From Hygrophila difformis (Eukaryota; Streptophyta; Magnoliopsida; Lamiales; Acanthaceae), in contig JAOANR010000008.1 in assembly GCA_030278955.1 (NCBI GenBank), forward strand, positions 44,437,301-44,501,300: a DNA stretch of 64,000 bases, in the 5' to 3' direction. Each line of letters opens with the position of its first letter. Position 1 is the stretch's first letter. Made by a program: the position numbers and the translations under genes. This document shows positions 45,787-57,197 of this stretch, piece by piece. Below the pieces are notes generated by a model. It was not told where the DNA came from. It ran no database searches and saw nothing but the letters and a program-made list of their open reading frames with translations.

Positions 45787-47404
45787 CCTGTTTAACCCGT
45801 GTTTTGGCCATGCCGGCCCTTTTTATATTTTCCGCTGCGATACTATACTAAACTAAATATTTCCGCTGCGCTATGCTATTATTAATTTTGAATTATATTG
45901 TATGGGCTATTTTGAATGCTTTAAATGTTTTACACACTGCAATACCTAGCCTTGCATCTCTTTAGTAAGCTCGGAGAAACCGTGTCTTACTAGGGAGATG
46001 TGGCGGTGACATCCCGACCTGGGTTACCAAAAATCGGGGTGTTACAGATGGTTAGATGGACGACTCAAACACTGAAATACTACTTACCAAGGTTCTAGAG
46101 GGTAGAGGCTTCGTCCCGTTTGCCTCGTTGTCGCCGGAATACTCGCCGGAAAGTGGAGTCGATGAGATTTTGGCTTGGAGAGGAAATTGAGGGAGTATAA
46201 AGTGTGTTTTTTTCTGAAAACTATGGATATGGGGCGCCCTAAACTGATCTTATGACCTTCCCAAAAGCTTTGATCCGCTTGCCCTCGATAGGGGACGGAT
46301 TTTTGGCAAGAAAATCGCCATAGAAGGAAAGTTTACACCTTCTGCACCTCTGGCGCGCTGGTGACGCGCACGTATAGCTTTGCCCGCGCGGAGCACGCGC
46401 GACCAGTCCTGGAGACGCGTCTCCTCCTTCCGCGCGGTGGCCACGCGGTGAGCGCGGGCCGGCCGGACCGGCCGGTTCGGCGGTCCGCGTGGTTCGTCGG
46501 GTCTTTTCTTCTTTTCTCGATCGGGTTTCTATCCTCTACGTTTTTTGTTCGACTTTTCGGTTCATTTTGTGGGTTACGATTCCTTTCTTAAATTTATTTC
46601 GACTCAAATGAATTTCATATTCGAAATCTTGAATCCGTCGAGTTTGAATTCGTCGTCTTTTGGCTCCTGTGCAATAATTTATCTAATTAAATTATTTCCA
46701 ACTTCACGGATTCTTGGAATTAAAATTCTTTTCCTTCTTGAATTTAATTCCAATTCTTTTGGTATTAATCCATGGAATATCTTCGGGCTTCCTTTCCCTC
46801 TTTCATCCCATTTCGATTTGACCAAAATTTGGGTTCGAATTCTTTGAATTTATCGGTCACGCCATTTCCGAGCAATAATTTATTGTAATAAATTATTTTC
46901 TTCTCGGAAATAAATTTTATTTCGTTTCTTTGGGCGTTGTAAAAACCCCGGGTATTACAGTCTACCCCCCTTAAGAATCAACTTCGTCCCCGAAGTTGCG
47001 CCCTCGCTTTCTTTTGGGCTCAATTTAATGTTGGGGTATTTCCATCTACTTTCCTTAGGGATAAACGTCTTCCACAAGAAATTTATTCCATTCCTTTGAA
47101 CGTGAATTAAATTTCTCGGGCGTTACATCCTCTCCCCCTTAGGAATCAACTTCGTCCTCGAAGTTGGGCGTTAGCTCCTCGCGAGCTCGGACATTGTTTG
47201 GTTGCGTGATTGTATTAATGTGTGTTGTTGTTTGTTATTATTTGACTGAACCCAGAATTTAGATTTGCAAGCTGCCTACGTACCCCGTGAAGGGATCAAG
47301 TCATAACGTAGTTCAAAACAATTTGAACTTGTTTATTTTTGATTGGATACAATTCGTCGAGTCGAACTCAACAATAAATTCAGTTATCGATGCTTGAAAA
47401 CTTC

Positions 47405-48433
47405 TTACGGTTGCTTGGGCCGAGTGGTCACGTCCTCTCTCCTGTTTATGTTTTCCATTCGCGTCCGACAGTCATGCAGTTGATGACCATGTCGACCGCA
47501 CCAAAGGCATGCTCCAGGCTGAGGGCATCCTCTCGCATAGTGTGGTTTACCACACTTTGGGCATGGTGGCGCATAGTCACCATGGTTGAAGACTATCCCC
47601 TTGTTTCGTCCATTGTCGTTTTGATGTGGTTGGTTCGAGTTTCTACGGACATGGTCCTTATTCCTCTTGTATCCTCCTTGTGATCCTTGGTTAGTCCCAC
47701 CTACCGGTTTCCGTTTCAGTCCTTGAACTCGTGCAACCGCTACTGCACGATCATACACAACTTGTAGGTCAGGGTAGTGCTCACCCGTGATCACCTGTCT
47801 AATAGATAGGTTCAGTCCCGTCTCGAACTTCTGTGCCTTCTTTACATCAGTTGGCACCAGTCTCGGCGCGAACCGCACCAACTCCTTGAAACGGTTATAG
47901 TATTCTTGGACCGTTTTTCCTCCTTGCCTCAGTGTCAGAAATTCCTCGTACATGGCAGCCTTCGTGCTCATGGGATAAAAATGATCCCTAAGTAGATCCG
48001 TGAATTCTGACCATGTGTAGGGCTCGTCGTACTCCGCCAGTTTCCCTTGGGTGGCTTGCCACCATTCATCCGCCTCGCCTCCTAAGTAGTATGAGGCTAC
48101 GTGGACCTTTTCCCCTTCGGGACACTTTACGGCGTTCAACAGCTTATCGAACGTCCGTATCCATTCCTCTAACTGAGCCGGGTCCTCTTCGCCGGCGTAG
48201 TGGGGTGGTTGGTAAAGGTTTACCAAGGCTAAGTAGTTGACTCGGGTTACCGGTGGTGGTACACCCGCTTGTGCACGTTGCACTTCAGCATTTCCTAATA
48301 CTACGAGAACTTCCTCAACCGTCCTTAGACGCTCATCCATATTCTGAGGAATCTCATTGTTGTTTGGCATGTTGGGGAGGTCAGAGTCAGTGTTGTTTGG
48401 GATTACATTCCTTGGTCTTCCCCTAGGTGCCAT
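47405..48433 (-). CDS. gag: Element D Gag, intact ORF
   Basis: It is 342 residues, nearly identical to the B Gag after a shorter N-terminal linker. It has the same Retrotrans_gag core (VASYYLGGEADEWWQAT) and two zinc knuckles, CPKCGKPHYARGC and CLWCGRHGHQLHDC. The second knuckle keeps all four metal ligands but has Trp for Arg at position 3. The start MAPRGRPRNVIP matches A and B. It is open although D has been hit by two large insertions, so those insertions may be fairly recent. Confidence 0.92.
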   Translation of the reverse strand: MAPRGRPRNVIPNNTDSDLPNMPNNNEIPQNMDERLRTVEEVLVVLGNAEVQRAQAGVPPPVTRVNYLALVNLYQPPHYAGEEDPAQLEEWIRTFDKLLNAVKCPEGEKVHVASYYLGGEADEWWQATQGKLAEYDEPYTWSEFTDLLRDHFYPMSTKAAMYEEFLTLRQGGKTVQEYYNRFKELVRFAPRLVPTDVKKAQKFETGLNLSIRQVITGEHYPDLQVVYDRAVAVARVQGLKRKPVGGTNQGSQGGYKRNKDHVRRNSNQPHQNDNGRNKGIVFNHGDYAPPCPKCGKPHYARGCPQPGACLWCGRHGHQLHDCRTRMENINRREDVTTRPKQP

Positions 48434-48902
48434 CCTCTGTTATCAACGCACGTGAAGATGAGTTTCTAATCTAAGGCAAGTTAGCGTTCAAGAAAATCTA
48501 TAAGGTAGGATTGGAAAGAGGTAATAGATAGGAGAATGCTAAACTTAGGTGATCAAATTATAAGACTGAGGCAGAATTAGTTTAAAGCAAACGCTTCTAA
48601 GTCAAGGTCATGACCAATTTGAAGGTAAGAGTTTTGACACTGTTAATTCACATAAAAAAAATTAGCGCGATATTCATGTATGTATGTATGCGAATGCATG
48701 TATACTTTAAAAACTTGTTGGAAAAATTTCTATGCATATGTAAATATTTTCCATGGGTTTATTTTGTCCCATGGAAATAAAACTTAAAATTTAAATAATA
48801 ATAATGGTACTTAAAAATTTTAAAATAATACTAATATTTGTTTAAAAATCTTGGGCCTCTATATTGGCCAAAATAATAATAATAATTTAAAAATATTTCC
48901 GG

Positions 48903-48914
48903 GCTCTGATACCA
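48903..48914 (-). promoter_or_regulatory. Primer-binding site of element D (initiator tRNA-Met)
   Basis: The - strand reads TGGTATCAGAGC, three bases inside the 5' LTR that starts at 48918. It is identical to that of element A. Confidence 0.93.
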
Positions 48915-48917
48915 CTT

Positions 48918-49881
48918 TGTAACACCCCGGATTTGATAACCCAGGCCGGGGTGCCACCGCCACACCTCCCTAGCAAGACATGGTTTCTTCGAGCTTGCTA
49001 AAGAGATGCAAGGCTATAGGTGTTGGAAAAAAAAGTTTTAAAAGCAAGTCCGGAATTACTTAAAAATAATAATGTATTATCATCCACACATGATAATAAG
49101 GATAATAGGTTGCAGCGGAAATTAAAATACAGGGCCGACATGGCCAAAACTCGGGTTAACAAACCCGTATGCAAGTCATGTAAAACAAATAATTAAATGC
49201 CCAAAGTGATCCCCCGATGCATGATCATGCTCCGTACTCTGTAATGGAAAATGGAACAACGGGTTTTATCAGTATATAAAATACTGAGTAAGTTAATCCC
49301 TAACAAAACAATTTAAGGGGTTACATGTGTTTAATTAAAAATTACACTTTTCATGCGTTACGAAATTAATTTAAAACTCATAGTTTACTTGCAGCGGAAA
49401 AACATGATTAATTTATTCAAGACGAGAATACATAATTTAGGGACTTAATTTAAAGGCGAAATTTTAAAAGCATAGTTTAAAAACGTAATTTAGAAGCATA
49501 ATTTAAAAACGTGATAAATAATTGCAGCTTAATTAAATACGCACACAAGTCTTTTAAGTTGTATCCCGCAACAAAGAAGAGGAAACCACACAAGGGAGAT
49601 CACTAACGAGACAATCTCAAAAATCATAATCAGTTAGCCGGTGAACCGGCGGCCGCAGCCATATCAGTATTGACTGCCGTTTTGGCTAGCCATGTATATC
49701 TACCGTCAGTTGAACAGGCATGTATATCAACTGTCGTTTGACAGGCCTTTCAAGCGGTTTCACTGCCACTCGGGCAGGCCGTGTATTTCCCACTGCCGAT
49801 TTGGCAGGCCATGTGCACAACTGCCGTTTTGGCATAGTAAGGAGACCACTAACGAGGCAGTCTCAATAATCGTAGGACCAC
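48918..49881 (-). repeat. Element D 5' LTR, cut by Athila-2
   Basis: It starts TGTAACACCCCGG and aligns with 32429-33389 of the left LTR, including the hairpin at 49269-49287 and the small-hairpin array (49670-49835). It stops at CGTAGGACCAC where Athila-2 begins; the left LTR continues there with TAACGAGGCAG, which fixes the Athila-2 boundary. Confidence 0.92.
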
Positions 49882-50204
49882 TGATAATGGCCAAAATTGT
49901 ACATTATTTCCAATCCATTTCCGTGTCTGAGACGGACATTTTGATCGTATTCCCATCTTATTTTAATAAGAAAGCAGTTGAATTCGACAGATTAATGCAA
50001 GTTTGTAAAAATGTCGAGCTGGTAATGGAAGACACAAAATATGCAATTTTAATTGCAATTGTGTTAGAAAAATCCAAAAACATGAAAAAAGGAAAAAGAA
50101 AAGAAAAAGGAATGAAAAGATGGGCAAAAGAATAAGATATCCCACAAAAATCAAAAAGATGGGAAAAAGAATGAAAATCCCACAAATTGAAATTTTGGTT
50201 AAGT

Positions 50205-50650
50205 GTTGAAGACCAATTCGGTCTATATGCAATTCGACCTAAATCGAATTGCTCATTATACCGAATTGCTGAGGAAAAGAAGAAAAAGAGAAGTGTTGAA
50301 GAGGAGAAGAGCAACCAATTCGGTCTATGGCAATTCGGTCTATACCGAATTGACCCCTAGACCGAATTGCACCGTGGAGAGAAGAAAACTTTGAGCAAAA
50401 CAGAAAAGAAGGAGTTCTATCTATGCAATTCGGTCTAGGCCGAATTGATTGCATAGATCGAATTGTCTCAAAGCAAGGAAGCCAAGCAGGAGCCATCATC
50501 AATTCGAAAAGGCCAAATCGGTCTACATATAGACCGAATTGATGGATGAATACCACATTCCAGCTCAAGATCAAGAAGGAAGACCTCATGCAATTCGAAT
50601 TGCATCAATTCGATCTAAACCGAATTACATGAGGAGACCGAATCACATTC
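50205..50650 (+). repeat. Palindrome array ii of Athila-2 (CAATTCG/CGAATTG half-sites)
   Basis: Many copies of CAATTCGGTCTA and its inverted form TAGACCGAATTG occur, singly or as pairs. It occupies the same LTR position (about 320-770 bases from the LTR start) as the CAGTCG array of Athila-1. Confidence 0.85.
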
Positions 50651-50686
50651 AGAATTGCAGCTGTGAAGCACGTGAGAAATGCATGA

Positions 50687-50718
50687 TGGGCCTAGGGTTT
50701 CGAGAAGAAGTATAAAAG
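50687..50718 (+). promoter_or_regulatory. Athila-2 LTR core promoter
   Basis: GGGCCTAGGGTTTC is followed by TATAAAAG at 50711-50718. The box pair is shared with Athila-1 even though the neighbouring palindromes differ. Confidence 0.75.
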
Positions 50719-51574
50719 CTGACCTCCCTCAACACAAGAAATATTCTGGACACACTTGGACAGTTTGCTGGGAGACAAAAAGAAGGAGCAGAAAGTTCTT
50801 CACCCCTTAAGGGTTAGGTAGGTAGTGTAGTTTAGTTAGTTTATTTTCATGCTAGTATTGTAGATTTATTGCATTCGAGCTTAGTTGTTTTTCATAGAAG
50901 CTTGTTACCACCCTTAGTGTAGCCATTTCCATAAACTTTAACTTCTTTGTAGTTAGAATGAACCCTAACTTCAAGCTAATGAATGGTTTTAGGGTTATTT
51001 ACTGCTTTCAAGTGTCAATACAAGAAAGAATCCAGAAATGGGTTTTCATTTCAAGTGTTTGGCATTTATTTAATGCTTTCTTTAGCAATAAATGGTAGAA
51101 TGTTTGTTTGTTTCAACTAGGTTATATTTATTATGCCCTAGTTGACTTGCATTCTCAATAAATGTATGTTAGTGGGTTTTTGGCTTGATTTTACACCTTA
51201 GAGATTCAAATAAGTGTTCTCAGGTTTTAGACAATCTTAGGCTTGTTAAGATTTATTTCCATGCTTTCCAGTGCTGTTTTAGTTTCTTTTATTGGCTTAG
51301 TGTTGCCTTAGATAATGTAGGTGTTCTTATTTGTAAGCATGTGTTCTTATTTATTCAGTAGGAATTTAAGCTCTGGATCTTGGATTGCTTGTTTGTAGTT
51401 TCTAGGTCTGTTTCTTGCCAATGCCTGTTAGCCACATAACCTAGGTCTATTTTCCTTAAAAACACTCATTAGTGTGGTTGTGAAGTGACATTGATGTGAA
51501 ATGGAGGATTTGGTAAATCTTATCCATCATAAACCACACAATGTTTACCAAACCCACACTTATGAGAGAGAGAC

Positions 51575-52150
51575 ATGCAATTCGATTTGAGGCAATTCGG
51601 TCTAGACCGAATTGCCCATGAAAATGGAATTGCATGGCAAAAATATTTGTTGAATGCTTTATTTGAAAATTTATATGCAATTCGACCTAGGCAATTCGGT
51701 CTATATCGAATTGCCCATGAGACCGAATTGCATAGCAAAAAGTGTTGTCTTCATGTGGTTCTCTAAGCAATTCGGTCTAGGTAATTCGGTTTAGAACGAA
51801 TTACTCAGCCAGACCGAATTGGCTCGGGAAACCACATTGTATGCATTCCATCCCCTCATGCCTTAGTTTACTTTATTGTTTCTACCAATTCGAATTGCCA
51901 ATTCGGTCTAAACCGAATTGACTTGGCAATTCGAATCACCTTCATTTTGGGGTAAATGCCTTAGCCAAATTTGAGTGAAGGAACGACTTCATCAATTCGA
52001 ATTGTCCAATTCGGTTTAGACCGAATTGCTTGTCAATTCGAATTAGAGGATGCTTCATGACTTTACAAGGATCAATTGGGTATGGTGTTACTTCATACTT
52101 CATGCACCCTCAATTCGGTCTCTTTTGCACTTTGCCCAATAGACCGAATT
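51575..52150 (+). repeat. Palindrome array iii of Athila-2
   Basis: It contains a perfect 22-base palindrome with TCTAGA at its centre (51593-51614) and several concentric units. One example is outer CAATTCGGTCT / AGACCGAATTG around inner TAATTCG / CGAATTA (about 51769-51820). Others lie near 51885-51935 and 51995-52045. It matches the position of Athila-1 array iii. Confidence 0.85.
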
Positions 52151-54822
52151 GCTTTCTTCCTTCTATTTCAAAACTCCAAAAATATTTTATTTCAAGAGTT
52201 GTGTAAGTTGCATGGGTGTATTGGGCCTAGGCCCATTACATCTAATTTTATCCATTACACATCTCAACCCATCAGTGTCCAATTATCGTGTGATTAACAC
52301 TCACACAATACCAAAAACATTTTCTTAATCTTGTCTATTTTCTCTCTTTCATTGTGTGTATGAACAACTAGTAAGAAATATATCAGACTAATGTTGGCGG
52401 GTATTCCCACACGGATAACTAGCTCGTATTCTGAATATTAATTACTAGTTGTTATTTTGCATGGTTCGGATAGTGGTCGGTGGAAGCCTTGGCGGTTCGT
52501 CCATCCGGGATTATGACAGCTGCTCAGCTGACTCCTATCCGGATACAGTTTTCTTTTCTTTATCTTAATTTTAAACCTGAATCTAGAATTGTAGTAATAA
52601 TAGATGATATATGCCAATGTCATCTAATAATTATTACAATAATAGAACATGTGGGTTTTCATCCAGATTCACAGGCAGTGAAGTCTAAAATGACGGCGGC
52701 AACCGTCATTCAAGGCATTCTTCTGTCTAAAAAATCATTCCATCTGGAGTACTTGGGACCCGGACAGCAGATATTTGCAGTTCGGATAACCCCAATTATT
52801 TCTGGCATTCTCTTTAGCCAACTTCTTCTTATCTCAGGCTAATTCATCTTTGTGTATCAAATTCTGTCTAACCCCACCATATATTTTGGGGCAATTTATT
52901 TTACTTCTCATATACATGTATGCATGATATTATTATGTAAATATTGTGGTCCTTAATATTTTGGAGATCCTTCTCCTTGGACATAGAAGTCTTGATTTAA
53001 ATAAGATGCTGCACAATAAATTTCCACAAAAATCACTTTATAAAATCCGGATCTGAGTAAAGGATAATCTCACAGCTATGACTAATTCATCTTCTACTGG
53101 GGGTTGATTTTGAGAACTTAGAAGCAGAGTCAGCGATTAGGTCTCATCTAGACTGAAAGGATCTGTGTTTTAATTGAGAGTTTAGTACCTGTTTAGGGAA
53201 TGATTTTCAAATATCTATTTGCTTCTCAAAATTGCTGTGTGGTGGAAATCTTTTATTAAATGTCGCATCGAATCAGTATCCACTTGGATTCGGATAAGAT
53301 GTGATAATTAATATTAGAGGAACAACATATAGGCCTTGGTTAATTTCTAAGGTAAGGTTGAGTATTCTTTCAACTACTATCTTCTCCCACCAAAGCCTAA
53401 AATTGAGTCTTGAGTGAGTACATTCGGAATAGATCTCCACAGGTCTGTTCCACTCATGTTTGTATCTCATAACTAATCGGATGTTATAAGCCCTGTGGCT
53501 TACTGATATTTGGGAAGTTCTAAATCTGCATCTGGTCACCAAGACCAGGGGCTCTTTTATACTAACGGATTGTGATGATCTTTTAAGACTTCCGAGCGAT
53601 AGGTTTTTAAATGCTTTTTTTACTGCTTTCTTTACCGCTTTCTTTAAAATGCTTTCATAGAGGTCACTCGGAAGCAGAGATGTGTCTGCCGGTTGTAATG
53701 TTTAAGAGTTATGCATTAGTTCGGGGGTAGGTTTGGACTTTGGGTGTGACAAGGGGGACGATAGGAGTACTTGGCATATCAATTAATGATATGTTAAGTG
53801 TTGCTTGTCCACCACATTTGACTAACAAACTCTTGCAAGGCATTGCAAGGAGAGTTATTAATTTGTGGTATCTTAGAATTTGAGGTCTTAAGAGCATGTA
53901 AATTCTCACTGTAAGTACCTGTCTGTTAAAGGGAACATAGTGCAGAAAGCATGAGAGTTAGCTAACTGATAGATTATCCCAAACAAAGATCTGTGTATTA
54001 AAATGGAAGTTTAATTGTGTTTCATCTGAATCTTGTCCAATCTTCATTATTTTCTCCCTGTCCCTTCTGTCACTTTTTAATTCGCTTTCGTAGAATAATT
54101 TTATTCGCTTTCCTAGCATAACTCTTACCGCTTTCTTAGAATAAATTTAATCGCTTTTTAGAATAATATTTTACTACTTTCATAATCTATTTTAAATTAT
54201 TGTCAAGTAGCTGTTAGAAATCATTGCAAAACTTGAATCGAGTAACCGAGTGGAAAATCTTAGTAAACGACGTGGGCCCTGCTTCTATCGCACATCCTCC
54301 AGTGAACGATCCGGTCTTACTATAAATTACTGCAATTTTTGACACCGTGCGCTTTCGGGGGCACAGTTTCTTAACACGAGTAATTAAAACGTGACAACCT
54401 ATAATATATCCCTAATCCCAACTCCATCTTCATAAATTGGTTTCACTGAATAAAATTGAAAACCAGGATTATGATGTTTCAGAATATATTCATGTAATGG
54501 GGACTTGTCAAAAGTTTCATGGCAAGGATCTTCATGACATGAAACTATGATAAGTTTCATGATGCTAAATGACGGGGATCTTCAGTGTGACAGACTGAAG
54601 GTCAAGATAGAACTATCTATCCCAGCTGCACCGTGAAAGTTGTCAAAAGTTTCATGCCGGGGAGAACCACAGCGCCGTTTGAAATCAGAGTACCCCACAT
54701 GAGTAATAAAAAGTGAAATATATCCTTAAACCCCTTCCCCACGAATCATAACTCTTTTCTTTTAATAAATTTAACTTGGGATATTTTAGAAAAGCTCGTG
54801 TAGGAAATTGTCAAAAGTTTCA

Positions 54823-54840
54823 TGGCGCCGTTGCCGGGGA
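54823..54840 (+). promoter_or_regulatory. Athila-2 primer-binding site (tRNA-Asp)
   Basis: TGGCGCCGTTGCCGGGGA directly follows the LTR CA end and is an 18-base complement of the 3' end of plant tRNA-Asp. Degenerate versions follow the two upstream LTR-end copies. Confidence 0.93.
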
Positions 54841-54968
54841 GGATGCAGCGTCGTTTTTTAAGAGAACTACACTCCTGATTTACTCATAGATAGTGTTTGT
54901 ATATATTCTCGAATCATTACTAACCTGGGGGTTGTGCAGGTGCTGTCAAGTCTTGATATAAACTGCTT

Positions 54969-56234
54969 ATGCAAAGGAGAAAGGCCACATTGCCTGAGCT
55001 ACCGTTCGATCTAGAAATAGAAAGGACCGCTCGCCAACTGAGGGCGCAAGCCAGACGAAGGAAAGAGCAAGAAGCCCGGACTCGTACTTCACCCGAAACC
55101 ACAAGCAGTGAAATATCCGATATGGCAGAGAACCAAGACATTCCCCCAATCTTGCCATTAGACCAACCACCCAATAATCCTTGTAATGGAGCTGATGGGG
55201 GTATGCTAGAACACCCGAATCGTGCAAACGAGGAGGAAGATCTACCTAATCCAAATCAGCAACAGTATCAGCAGTTCCACCAACAACCACCACCCCCTAA
55301 CCAATATAACCAACAAAACCAAAATAAGCCAAATCAGCCTAACCAGTTTGCAAACCAGAACCTTCAGCAGAACTTCAGACCTCAGAATCAAGGATTCGTC
55401 CAGCAGAGAGTTTAGAACTTCCAGAACCAGAACCAGAACTTTCAACCCCATATCCAACAGAGGCCCAACCAAAACCAAGGCCAGAATTTCCAAAACTTCC
55501 AATCCCAACCCGATCATAATCAGCAATACAACCAAAAGCCACCATCTCGCCTGGAGAATTTGATGACCGAGTTTATTTCCAATCAAAGGGAGATAAACCA
55601 GCAGTTACAGTCATCAATCAAAAATGTGGAGACGCATGTCACCCAGTTGGCAAAGGAATTGCATAACAGAGGGAAAGGAACACTGCCTAGCAGCACTGAA
55701 GCCAACCCGCAATGCAAGGCAATCACATTGCGGGGAGGCAAGACTCTGAAAGGAAATGTTGGATCTGCAAAGAAGAAAGCTATGAAAGTAAAGGTCTCAT
55801 TGGAGGTGGAAAAGGAAAAGGAAAAGATTGAAGGAGATGAAAATGTTGAGCTGGTAAAGGATACATCGGATACAGCTAACTCGCAGGCTGAAGCTGCAAA
55901 CGAAGCTGAAGAGGGTATGGGTGAAGGTACAACTTCCTTCTCTTTACCACCAAAAATTGATAATAATAAGTACATGCCAAGGGTGTCGTACCCTGCACGT
56001 CTTAAAAACAAGGAACATGACCTTAAATTCAAGAAATTTCTAGAACGGTTAAAGTCTGTAGAGATAACCATTCCTCTCGTGGAAATGATTTCAGAAATGC
56101 CCACCTATGCTAAGTTCTTGAAAGAATTGATTTCAGGGAAAAGGCAGGTAGAGCAGGAGGAGGTGATCATTCTCAACAGCACATGCAGTGCCATAGTTCA
56201 GAGGAAGCTGCCCGAAAAGAAAGAGGACCCTTGA
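54969..56234 (+). pseudogene. gag: Athila-2 Gag remnant and linker, capsid core deleted
   Basis: It starts MQRRKATLPELPFDLEIERT, an Athila-type N-terminus with a basic helix, about 130 bases after the primer site. By residue 90 it passes directly into the Gln/Asn/Pro tail (NPNQQQYQQFHQQPPPP). The capsid domain and the zinc knuckle that precedes the tail in Athila-1 are both missing, so roughly 1 kb of gag has been deleted near 55230-55260. The frame continues after a TAG at 55413-55415 into MTEFISNQREINQQL and the Glu/Lys spacer, ending at TGA 56232-56234 just before the protease. It could not form a particle. Confidence 0.87.
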
Positions 56235-57197
56235 TGTTGCACGCTACCAGTACAGATTGGAAAGGCCAAAGTGAGCATGGGGCTATGTGATCTAGGATCC
56301 AGCATCAACGTGATGCCTCTAGCCATGGCAATTCGCCTAAGGCTCGGAGAGATTGAACCGGTCAAGATGAAACTGCAACTGGCAGACAGATCAATCACTA
56401 AGCCCGTAGGAATCCTCAAGGATGTGGTGGTCAAAACCGGCCAAGTTCTTTTCCCGGTTGACTTCATCATCCTTGACATCGAAGAGGACTCTGAAATGCC
56501 ACTTATCCTGGGACGCCCGTTCTTGGCCACTGGCGGCGCATTTATTGACGCCACATCGGGAAGAGTCACATTGAGGGTGGACAATCGGGAAATCTCTTTT
56601 GACATGGAAGAGCTGCAGAAATTCCCGAATGAGGGATCTTGTTCCATGTTTGATGTAATAGAAAGTAGGTGTGAGGATGAGAGCATAGACTCTATGACTG
56701 TGATGACGGACAAAATTTCAAAACAGGTACTGACGCCTGGAGGTGCTGAGCAACAAAGAAGCTGCAACACTGTCCACTTCGAAGACCCTATCACCGGGGA
56801 TCTTGAAGAGTTTGACGGTGTTGAATTCACTCCGGAGGAGGAAGAGAGCACCACGGAAGAGGAAGTGGACCCTGTACTGACACAAGGTCCTGAAGGTAAA
56901 TCTGATCTCTCACCCCCAACCAATTCTCGCAAATTACTACCTTCCGTTGAATGTCCGCCAGAGCTTGAACTTAAAATACTTCCGGATCATCTTAAGTACG
57001 TCTTTCTCGCTGAACATAAAAGATTACCGGTAATTGTGTCAGCCAAGCTGACACAAGAACAAGAAGAAGCTCTGGTAGACACTCTAAAGAAATATGTACA
57101 TGCAATTGGATGGACCATTTCTGATATAAAAGGAATAAGCCCCTCTGTTTGCATGCACAGAATTTTAATGGAAGAGGAGTACAAGCCCTCAAGGTAA
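56235..57197 (+). pseudogene. pro: Athila-2 protease and RT linker
   Basis: It is in the same frame as gag. The protease active site GLCDLGSSINVMPL starts at about 56280 and ILGRPFLATGGAFID lies near 56505. The acidic linker and the start of RT (ECPPELELKILPDHLKY, GWTISDIKGISPS) follow. The frame ends at TAA 57195-57197, where Athila-1 has CAA (Gln), and continues at once in the same frame. Confidence 0.88.

Larger units (their letters stand above)
34435..46046 (+). repeat. Element C: solo Tekay-type LTR, split by B
   Basis: It is bounded by target duplication GATGG (34430-34434, 46047-46051). It starts TGTCATACCCCC and ends GGGGTGTTACA; without B it is about 2.8 kb (34435-36966 and 45792-46046). 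It includes an internal P2 hairpin (34603-34622) and TGTAATACCC at 34642, a CpG cassette (about 34995-35105), TATAAATA (35212-35219), donors at 35360 and 35520, hairpin TCAGCA-ATTT-TGCTGA (36816-36831) and acceptor CTTTCTTTACAG at 36861. No internal region remains, so it arose by LTR-LTR recombination. Confidence 0.88.
32429..47127 (-). repeat. Element D 3' LTR and upstream U3 segment, split by C
   Basis: The parts are 32429-34429 and 46047-46959 (TG...CA ends), plus a preceding segment to 47127 carrying a further LTR-like start. GATGG at 34430-34434 and 46047-46051 flanks the inserted C. It contains the hairpin array at 33175-33345, the acceptor-side hairpin TCAGTAT-ATAAA-ATACTGA (32780-32798) and a CpG-dense cassette (46350-46500) with palindrome CCGGCCGG-A-CCGGCCGG (46459-46475). 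Confidence 0.87.
32429..49881 (-). mobile_element. Element D: gag-only Tekay-type element, split twice
   Basis: It is the same family as B. The left (3') LTR begins at 32429 in copia sequence (flank CAGCG). It is interrupted by solo LTR C at 34435 and resumes at 46047-46959. The interior has polypurine modules, gag (47405-48433) and a primer site (48903-48914). The right (5') LTR starts at 48918 and is cut by Athila-2 at 49882, so its end is outside the window. No pol is present in the roughly 1.9 kb interior. Confidence 0.9.
49882..54822 (+). repeat. Athila-2 5' LTR with triplicated end
   Basis: It starts TGATAATGGCC. TTGTCAAAAGTTTCA, the LTR terminus, occurs three times (54505-54519, 54640-54654, 54808-54822). 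The first copy gives a length of 4,638, close to the Athila-1 LTR; the third directly precedes the perfect primer site. It contains palindrome arrays at 50205-50650 and 51575-52150 and a TATA box at 50711-50718. No gene is seen from 52160 to 54822. Confidence 0.88.

Noticed and set aside
54520..54540. TGGCAAGGATC after the first LTR-end copy as the working primer site
   Set aside because: It matches tRNA-Asp only in the first bases, while 54823-54840 is an 18-base perfect complement.
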